From: JBPOJN01 sp052033505
Lineage (GTDB): Bacteria; UBA10199; JACPAL01; GCA-016699445
Assembly (NCBI GenBank): GCA_052033505.1
Contig: JBPOJN010000045.1
Location: forward strand, 1-47,480
DNA: 47,480 bases
Direction: 5' to 3'
Shown: positions 42,328 through 47,480 of the stretch, one piece after another
Position numbering within the stretch: position 1 is the first letter of the stretch
Layout: each line of letters begins with the position of its first letter
Position numbers and translations under genes: made by a program
Notes under the pieces: model-generated
Told to the model about the DNA's origin: nothing
Databases searched by the model: none
The model's input: only the letters and a program-made list of their open reading frames with translations

Positions 42328-43256
42328 CGGCTGGCAAACAATTCCGAAGGGGTAGGCAAGATTCCAGGCTTGAAAATCGTCGACTTCAAGGCCGCTTTGA
42401 CCTTTCGTAAGGCTTCGTCCGCTTGGATTTCCGACATCTGTTTTTTCTTCCAGCGATTTTTGAACTCGGCCCTCAATTCCTCGGCGTACAGAAGTTTCGC
42501 TTCTCCCGTCGGATCGACTTTCGTGCAGGGCGCGGTTTCGGGATGCCTTAAAAACGACACCATCGAATCGATCGCCAATCCGCGATACTCCGCAATGTGC
42601 TCGTCCGGAAAAGGAAACCGCGACTTCTCGTGCACCTTCTCGATCATCATATGCCAATGCTTCAGACGATGCAGATTTAAGACACTCCTGAAAATCTTGC
42701 GGTTCGTTTTGAAAGAAAAAATCGTCTTGCGGACCATCTTCTCGAACAAGCGGTCGTTGTGCGAAAAATCGATCTTACTGATATCCCGCGCGAGATTCCA
42801 CATCGCCTTGGGACGTTTGGCGTCGAACCTCACCTCCCAATAAAGATGCCCCAAAGTGCGCGTCGACCAACTACGGATCGTTTTATACGGCACGAAATAA
42901 TTGTGAGAAACCACGTCCACCGCCAAATGCGCGAGGTAGCCCAGAGCGGCCGCTTGCTGGCGCTCATCGCCGTTCTCTTGAGCTTCTTGGAAAATCAAAA
43001 ATCCGACGCGCCAATTGTGGCAGTTGTGCACATAGTCTACGTAGTCTTTGCCAAGCGTGATATCGGCTGCGAGCGAACCGTAAAGAAAGTCCTTAGGACA
43101 CGCCTCGAGAAGCGTCTTGACCATGCTCCCGTAGGTCGCTACGTGTCGCAGGGCTTCATGGGCGTAATCGATGTGCGCGATCGGCCCCCACGCCGACGCT
43201 TCGCGGGAAAATAGAAAATAGAAAATGGAAAATAGAAGTCCGACGCACAGAGCCAT
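42324..43256 (-). CDS. secreted zinc-dependent phospholipase-C-like protein
   Basis: The protein has 310 residues from the ATG at 43256, chosen over an earlier in-frame start at 43307 because it opens a compact signal peptide (LCVGLLFSIFYFLFSREASA) cleaved to expose Trp. The mature N-terminus WGPIAHIDYAHEAL fits the zinc-PLC pattern, with GSLAADITLG, NCHNWRVGF and GYLAHLAVDVVSHNYFVP supplying the further Asp/His ligands. The substrate is unknown. Four heptamer repeats lie within the signal-peptide codons. The gene is divergent from the uracil-DNA glycosylase across 20 bp, and its 3' end overlaps the CSLREA gene by 4 bp. Confidence 0.78.
   Translation of the reverse strand: MALCVGLLFSIFYFLFSREASAWGPIAHIDYAHEALRHVATYGSMVKTLLEACPKDFLYGSLAADITLGKDYVDYVHNCHNWRVGFLIFQEAQENGDERQQAAALGYLAHLAVDVVSHNYFVPYKTIRSWSTRTLGHLYWEVRFDAKRPKAMWNLARDISKIDFSHNDRLFEKMVRKTIFSFKTNRKIFRSVLNLHRLKHWHMMIEKVHEKSRFPFPDEHIAEYRGLAIDSMVSFLRHPETAPCTKVDPTGEAKLLYAEELRAEFKNRWKKKQMSEIQADEALRKVKAALKSTIFKPGILPTPSELFASR
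43207..43234. repeat. heptanucleotide tandem repeat, four units, in the signal-peptide codons
   Basis: GAAAATA, GAAAATA, GAAAATG and GAAAATA follow each other without gaps. The unit length is not a multiple of three and the tract lies at codons 8-17 of the minus-strand PLC-like gene. Confidence 0.8.
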
Positions 43257-43276
43257 TTGATGAGGGTAGAGAATCC

Positions 43277-44038
43277 ATGGGATCGAATCAACAACAAAGC
43301 CGAGCACTGAAAGCTCAATTGAAAAACTTAATCGACCTCGGCATCACAGAAATGGCTATTCATCACGACCCGGCCAAGCCGCGTCATGACTCGAAGTCGG
43401 GGGGGCGCCCTAGCTCCCCCAATCCCCCATCGCTGGATTCAAATTTTTCTGCAAAACACAAGTCAACGATGAATGCTCCCGAACTCAAAGCCATCCGTGA
43501 CGACATTGGCGACTGCCAGAGATGTAAATTATCCAAAGGCCGGACGAATATCGTCTACGGCGTGGGCGACCCGAACGCGCAGCTCATGTTCATCGGCGAA
43601 GCGCCGGGACGCGACGAAGACTTGAAGGGCGAACCCTTCGTCGGCCGCGCGGGTCAATTGCTCACGAAGATGATCGACGCGATGGGATTAAGCCGCGCCC
43701 AAGTCTACATCGCAAACATCGTCAAATGCCGCCCGCCCGATAACCGCTATCCGGAAGACGACGAAGTCGAGACCTGTCAGCCTTTCTTGATGCGGCAGAT
43801 CGAGGCCATCCGCCCGAAAGTGATCATTTCCTTGGGAAACCTCGCGACGCAGACCTTGCTTCAGACCAAGACCGGCATCACGGCCCTACACGGGACTTTT
43901 AGGGATTTCCACGGGTCTCAGCTGATGCCGACCTACCATCCGGCCTTCCTGCTCCGGAATCCCAACATGAAAAAACCCTGTTGGGAGGATCTGCAGAAGG
44001 TCATGGAATTTTTGGGATTGAAAAAGAAGGCGTCTTAA
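43277..44038 (+). CDS. family-4 uracil-DNA glycosylase
   Basis: This is a 253-residue enzyme that removes uracil from DNA. The [4Fe-4S] cysteines are in DCQRCKL, IVKCRPP and ETCQPF. Motif A is GEAPGRDED near 106-114 and motif B is HPAFLLRN near 221-228. The N-terminal extension LKAQLKNLIDLGITEM is common in longer family members and supports the start at 43277, although an ATG at 43469 directly precedes the catalytic domain. The linker (about 35-60) is coded by an unusually G/C-homopolymeric stretch. It forms a divergent pair with the PLC-like gene. Confidence 0.9.
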   Translation: MGSNQQQSRALKAQLKNLIDLGITEMAIHHDPAKPRHDSKSGGRPSSPNPPSLDSNFSAKHKSTMNAPELKAIRDDIGDCQRCKLSKGRTNIVYGVGDPNAQLMFIGEAPGRDEDLKGEPFVGRAGQLLTKMIDAMGLSRAQVYIANIVKCRPPDNRYPEDDEVETCQPFLMRQIEAIRPKVIISLGNLATQTLLQTKTGITALHGTFRDFHGSQLMPTYHPAFLLRNPNMKKPCWEDLQKVMEFLGLKKKAS

Positions 44039-44041
44039 ATC

Positions 44042-45025
44042 TCATGCCCTTTTGGCGTTCACGACCGCGATCGTGAGCTCGACCGCCATCGTCTGCAGGA
44101 AACGGATTTCTTCCATCGAAAACGCATCGATCGACTGCCGGAAAAGATTCAACACGCCCACGACTTTCTTTTTGAACACCAACGGCAACGCCAAAAACGA
44201 CCCGTCTTCCCGCTTCTGCCCCTTATAATGAAGGTACTCCGCGCTGCGCGTGGTGTCCGGGATGTAAATCATCTCGCCATTCGTGAGCACACGGCCGCTG
44301 ATGCCTTCCCCCGCGCCGAACGTCATTCCTAAGACGCCCTGTTTATCCGCGAATCCGTGCGCTGACTTGACCACGAGGCGCGAAGTCGTTTCGTCGAAAA
44401 TCAAGAGTGCGAACTCCTGCACACCGAGATTCCCCACGAGGAAAGCTTCGGTCAGGCCGCAAAGTTCCGAGAGGTCCAAGGTCGAACTGACGTGTTGAGA
44501 GAATTCATGCAGAAGCGATAATTCCTTCACGCGCGCTTCGAGGTCTTTATTGGTCTTTTCGATGATACGCGACTTCTCTTCGAGGGCGGCCTTGAAGGCC
44601 AGGTCGCGCTGGGCCGCATCAAGTCGGCGTTCGGTATCAATCTTAAACGCGTCGATCGTCGTCATGCGTTCCAAGAGATGATTGAAGCTCCGCGACAGAC
44701 GTCCGATGACATCGTCGCCTTCCACGGGCGCGCGCACCAAAAAATCCTTGGCCGGCGCCTCTTCCATGACCTTCATGAGGCGGCTCAAAGGCCGGTCGAC
44801 GAACCAATGCGTCAGCGCGATCAAGATCGCCGAAACCGCACCGGTCAGGGTAATCGCCAGGATGCCGAAATAAAAAGGACGGTTGATTTTCGAGACGAGG
44901 TAGGCTGAACCCGGCAGGAAAACACCCCAGCCCGCCCAAGACAACCACGACAAAAGAATGAAGGCGATTCCCAAACTCGCCACCAACGACAGCTTCATAC
45001 CGACGGAAAAACGCCTCAAAGACAT
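44042..45025 (-). CDS. membrane-bound HAMP-GAF sensor protein without an output domain
   Basis: This is a 327-residue protein. Two membrane segments (about 10-34 and 51-75) flank a short periplasmic loop. A HAMP-like region (about 76-128: VDRPLSRLMKVMEEAP, DDVIGRLSRSFNHLLERM), a long coiled coil (about 130-178) and a C-terminal GAF domain (about 180-325: LSLLHEFSQHVSSTLDLSEL, GEGISGRVLTNGEMIYIPD, SFLALPLVFKKKVVGVLNL) follow. There is no kinase, GGDEF or phosphatase domain, so it must act through a partner or be a signalling adaptor. It is convergent with the glycosylase gene. Confidence 0.83.
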   Translation of the reverse strand: MSLRRFSVGMKLSLVASLGIAFILLSWLSWAGWGVFLPGSAYLVSKINRPFYFGILAITLTGAVSAILIALTHWFVDRPLSRLMKVMEEAPAKDFLVRAPVEGDDVIGRLSRSFNHLLERMTTIDAFKIDTERRLDAAQRDLAFKAALEEKSRIIEKTNKDLEARVKELSLLHEFSQHVSSTLDLSELCGLTEAFLVGNLGVQEFALLIFDETTSRLVVKSAHGFADKQGVLGMTFGAGEGISGRVLTNGEMIYIPDTTRSAEYLHYKGQKREDGSFLALPLVFKKKVVGVLNLFRQSIDAFSMEEIRFLQTMAVELTIAVVNAKRA

Positions 45026-45087
45026 TCAACGACTATGCATCGAAAATTTTCTAGAATTCCAGGAATTACTGACTAAGAACCTTAAAA

Positions 45088-46119
45088 ATGTTCTTCCTCT
45101 TCGCCGCCGTCGCCTGCACCCTAGCTTCCTGTGCCGGCGTCTCAAACGTCCCGCCGCGCGGCGAGACCATGCGCGTCGCCATCGTCGAAAAAAATAAGCC
45201 TCTTCAGACATCCGAACCATCCACGCCGCACGACCTTCATGAAGTGCCGCTAGAACAATACGTCGCCGGCGTCCTCGACCGCGAAGTACGCGGAGACTGG
45301 CCCCTGGAAGCCTTAAAAGCGCAAGCCGTCGCCACGAGGACTTACGCGCTCTACCGAAAAGACAATCCACGCCACGCGACCTTCGACGTCTTTTCCGACA
45401 CGACCGACCAGGTTTTCGAAAAAAAACGGAATTACCCGCCTGCGATCGTGAAAGCCGTCCTCGAGACCGAAGGCCAAGTCCTCACGTCCGAGGGAAAAAT
45501 CATGCAGGCCTTTTTCCACAGTTGCTGCGGCGGGCGCAGTGAGCGCGCCGACCGCGTCTGGCGCGGAGTCACCGGGGTAAACGCCCCGCCCCTCCTCCAG
45601 ATTCACGACGACCCTTATTGCAAGAGCTGCCCTCCCGCGCATTGGGCTTACCGCCTCAAGCACGGCGAACTCGTTTCATCGCTCAAATCCGCCGGTTTCG
45701 CCGTCGACGACGATGCAGTCTTCGCCACCGGAGCGCGCGAGGAATCCGGACGGGCCTCCGAGATCTTGGTGACGAGCGGCCGCGGACGCATCGTGATTCC
45801 CGCGACCGACGTGCGACGTGTCGTCGGGTATGAAAAAATCAAGAGCACTTTCTTCGACGTAACCACGCCCCCCACCGCGGGCGACATCGTCTTCGAAGGC
45901 CGCGGCTCAGGCCACGGCGTGGGGCTCTGTCAATGGGGCGCCAAAGCCATGGCCGACTCCGGAATCAAATATCAGGACATCCTGAATTTTTATTATCCCG
46001 GCGCCGCGATGGTCGCCTCTGACACGGTCGAAAGCACCAAAAGACTCTCTCACGCGGACGGAAACAAAATTCGTCCCGAAGACTTTCTCAAAGGATCGGG
46101 CGATGACCTTTTACGCTGA
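45088..46119 (+). CDS. SpoIID/LytB-domain lipoprotein
   Basis: The 343-residue protein has lipobox LASC (Cys15). The SpoIID domain is recognised from EVPLEQYVAGVLDREV near 52, ALKAQAVATRTYALYR near 74, FFHSCCGGRSERADRVW near 142 and GSGHGVGLCQWGAKAMADSG near 272, followed by ILNFYYPGA. SpoIID enzymes cleave denuded peptidoglycan glycan strands; Gram-negative homologs probably act in cell-wall remodelling. The ATG at 45088 lacks a clear ribosome binding site. The 3' end overlaps queA by 17 bp. Confidence 0.87.
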   Translation: MFFLFAAVACTLASCAGVSNVPPRGETMRVAIVEKNKPLQTSEPSTPHDLHEVPLEQYVAGVLDREVRGDWPLEALKAQAVATRTYALYRKDNPRHATFDVFSDTTDQVFEKKRNYPPAIVKAVLETEGQVLTSEGKIMQAFFHSCCGGRSERADRVWRGVTGVNAPPLLQIHDDPYCKSCPPAHWAYRLKHGELVSSLKSAGFAVDDDAVFATGAREESGRASEILVTSGRGRIVIPATDVRRVVGYEKIKSTFFDVTTPPTAGDIVFEGRGSGHGVGLCQWGAKAMADSGIKYQDILNFYYPGAAMVASDTVESTKRLSHADGNKIRPEDFLKGSGDDLLR

Positions 46120-46957
46120 AACTGCCGACCTCTCCCTCTACGATTATCCGTTTCCGAAAGACTTGGTGGCCCAACATCCGCCCGCGGATCGCGAAGACGC
46201 GAAAATGATGGTGCTGGATCGATCAACCCGGTCCTGGACGCATCATGGGTTTCGGGAATTCTCGAATTTTCTGCGCACCGGAGATCTCTTAATTTTGAAT
46301 AACGCTCAAGCCGACTTGGTCGACATGGGCGGCCGCCTCGTCCCCGCCTTGCCGCCCTACATCAAGCGCAAAAAGCCCGAAGACTTTACCCCGGAGGATT
46401 TCGAGCGTTACCGATCCGTCTACGCCTCGGCCCCAGGCTCGAAAGCGGCCCCGACCGCCGGTTTTCATTTCAACGACTCCACGCTCGCGTCCCTCCGCGA
46501 GAAAGGCATCGAAATCCGCTTTTTGACCCTGCACGTCAGCCACGACACGTTCAAACCGATCCGGGCGACGAATATCTTAGAACATCCCATGCACGGCGAA
46601 ACCTACGAAATCCCCACAGAAACCTTGGCCGCCATCGAAAAAGCGAAGGTCGAAAATCGACGCGTCGTCGCCGTCGGCACGACCAGCGTGCGGGCATTGG
46701 AGTCTTGGGCCCTGAACCGTACGGTTCAGGGCGCGGCACAAACTCGTTTGTTCATTACTCCTGGTTATCGATTTCAGGTCGTCGATGCGATGCTGACTAA
46801 CTTCCATCGCCCCCGCTCGACCGTCTTGGTACTCGTCAGCGCCTTCGCCGCGGACAACGGCGGTGGCGGACGCGAGCTGATCTTAAGTGCCTATGCCGAC
46901 GCGCTGCGTGAGTGTTACCGCCTGTTCTCTTACGGCGACTGCATGCTGATCGTGTGA
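46103..46957 (+). CDS. queA: QueA-like tRNA ribosyltransferase-isomerase lacking the middle domain
   Basis: QueA makes epoxyqueuosine in tRNA by transferring and rearranging the ribosyl group of S-adenosylmethionine. The 284-residue protein has the N-terminal DYPFPKDLVAQHPPADRED, GDLLILNN near 66-73, then PPYIKRKKP, YRSVYASAPGSKAAPTAGFHF near 114, TLHVSHDTFKPI near 147, VAVGTTSVRALES near 191, NFHRPRSTVLVLVSAFA near 233 and RLFSYGDCMLI at the end. Normal QueA (about 340-356) has some 85-90 residues between LxNNTRV and PPYI; here only 16 remain and the TRV motif is lost. It overlaps spoIID by 17 bp. Confidence 0.8.
   Translation: MTFYAETADLSLYDYPFPKDLVAQHPPADREDAKMMVLDRSTRSWTHHGFREFSNFLRTGDLLILNNAQADLVDMGGRLVPALPPYIKRKKPEDFTPEDFERYRSVYASAPGSKAAPTAGFHFNDSTLASLREKGIEIRFLTLHVSHDTFKPIRATNILEHPMHGETYEIPTETLAAIEKAKVENRRVVAVGTTSVRALESWALNRTVQGAAQTRLFITPGYRFQVVDAMLTNFHRPRSTVLVLVSAFAADNGGGGRELILSAYADALRECYRLFSYGDCMLIV
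46709..46732. repeat. 24-bp perfect palindrome within queA
   Basis: The 12-base arms GCCCTGAACCGT and ACGGTTCAGGGC are exact reverse complements with no loop. In frame it encodes ALNRTVQG, in a loop of QueA that varies in length between species. Confidence 0.85.
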
Positions 46958-47008
46958 GCTCTCAAAAAACTCATAGACTTAAAAACATTTGTGTGTTTAT
47001 ATGCTTAT

Positions 47009-47233
47009 GTGCAAACTCGTCTCACGTTAGACCTTCAAGACGTTCAACTGACGACTCTACTCCGGCTGGAGGCCGCGCGGCAGAACAAAGGGCTGAGGGA
47101 TATCGTCGTCGAGGCTCTGCGGAGCTACCTATCGGATCGCCGCGAAAATCAGGCGGTATTGAAGCTTTCGGAAAAAGCCTTCGAGGAATGGGACAATCCC
47201 CTGGATGCCGCCTATGACAAATTCTCCCGGTGA
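47009..47233 (+). CDS. MazE-like antitoxin
   Basis: The protein has 74 residues if it starts at the GTG at 47009 (VQTRLTLDLQ...); an in-frame GTG at 46991 would add six. Neither has a Shine-Dalgarno sequence. TRLTLDLQDVQLTTLLRLEAARQ and LRDIVVEALRSYLSDRRE look like a ribbon-helix-helix DNA-binding domain, and the acidic C-terminus FEEWDNPLDAAYDKF is the sort of tail that fills a MazF groove. It overlaps the toxin gene by 20 bp. Confidence 0.72.
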   Translation: MQTRLTLDLQDVQLTTLLRLEAARQNKGLRDIVVEALRSYLSDRRENQAVLKLSEKAFEEWDNPLDAAYDKFSR

Positions 47234-47480
47234 CATCGTCGTCGTCCCCTTTCCCTTCGCCGACCTACACACTTCCAAAAAACGCCCGGCTCTTGTTTTG
47301 AATAGCGTACACTCGAAAACCTTACCGGACTTAATCACCATCGCCATGATCACCAGCCAAATCGACGCGGAAAAAATCCCAGGCGACTGCTTCTTGTCCG
47401 ACTGGTCCGGCGCAGGACTCCTCCACCCTTCCAAAATACGCCTCTCAAAGCTGGCTACGATCGAACCCTCCTTGATCGTC
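47214..47480 (+). CDS. PemK/MazF-family toxin (3' end beyond window)
   Basis: The first 89 residues are visible from the ATG at 47214, and the frame runs off the edge. GDIVVVPFPFADLHTSKKRP at 6-25, ALVLNS, ITIAMITSQI near 41 and AGLLHPSKIRLSKLATIE near 67 match the PemK/MazF fold, whose members are mRNA interferases. The Arg in KKRPALVLN and the Ser/Thr in ITSQ, important in the family, are present. The start lies 20 bp inside the antitoxin gene, giving the usual coupled order antitoxin-toxin. Confidence 0.85.
   Translation, partial: MTNSPGDIVVVPFPFADLHTSKKRPALVLNSVHSKTLPDLITIAMITSQIDAEKIPGDCFLSDWSGAGLLHPSKIRLSKLATIEPSLIV

Overview
The window reads as chromosome of a Gram-negative, probably deltaproteobacterial-type organism (Bdellovibrionota, Myxococcota or a related uncultured lineage). 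This is an inference from SurA-like periplasmic chaperones, many lipoproteins, MltG, SpoIID, GshB, a CSLREA/DUF4215 cysteine-repeat surface protein and GC-rich housekeeping genes. No rRNA, tRNA or CRISPR array was recognised. No gene-free stretch exceeds about 170 bp.

Layout. 1-780: edge of a Gly/Ser-rich protein and a small unknown gene (minus strand). 880-11326: plus-strand run of mfd, a PPIC-type lipoprotein, a SurA-N protein, pdxA, a phosphohexomutase and uvrA; mfd and uvrA supply nucleotide-excision repair, and the surA-like pair with pdxA looks operonic. 11328-15484: four minus-strand, lower-GC genes of no family known to me, which prove to be divergent paralogs of one another. 15598-22165: apbE, mltG-ruvX, acylphosphatase, a second PPIC lipoprotein, a DUF192 lipoprotein and gyrA. 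22333-25786: a small Lys/Glu-rich secreted protein with a near-ideal ribosome binding site, a terminator, gshB, an S1/P1-nuclease-like secreted protein and nadC. 25822-28083: a complete 2,246-bp IS1-like element with 8-bp target duplications, carrying a transposase plus two passenger genes (a P63C-domain protein and a 73-residue protein). It sits between nadC and a relBE-like toxin-antitoxin pair and splits a palindrome and probable promoter. 28600-39650: valS, a nucleotidyltransferase/small-protein pair, an M24 peptidase, a SHOCT-tailed secreted protein, rsmD, coaD, an aminotransferase, an unknown lipoprotein, a LacD-type aldolase, and coaC and coaB as separate genes. 39802-47480: the CSLREA/DUF4215 protein, a zinc phospholipase-C-like protein, a family-4 uracil-DNA glycosylase, a membrane HAMP-GAF protein, SpoIID, a short QueA and a mazEF-like pair cut by the window edge.

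The strongest candidates for something undescribed are: (1) the four-paralog island with a shared 15-bp upstream motif at matched spacing; (2) the passenger-carrying IS1-like element, whose two cargo proteins share a 26-residue motif and whose divergent promoter region holds four symmetrically spaced GCAAGCAT-type sites; (3) palindromic DNA inside genes (a 24-codon in-frame insert in mfd, a 24-bp perfect palindrome in queA); and (4) a QueA lacking about 70 central residues. All family calls come from reading motifs by eye; no database search was run.
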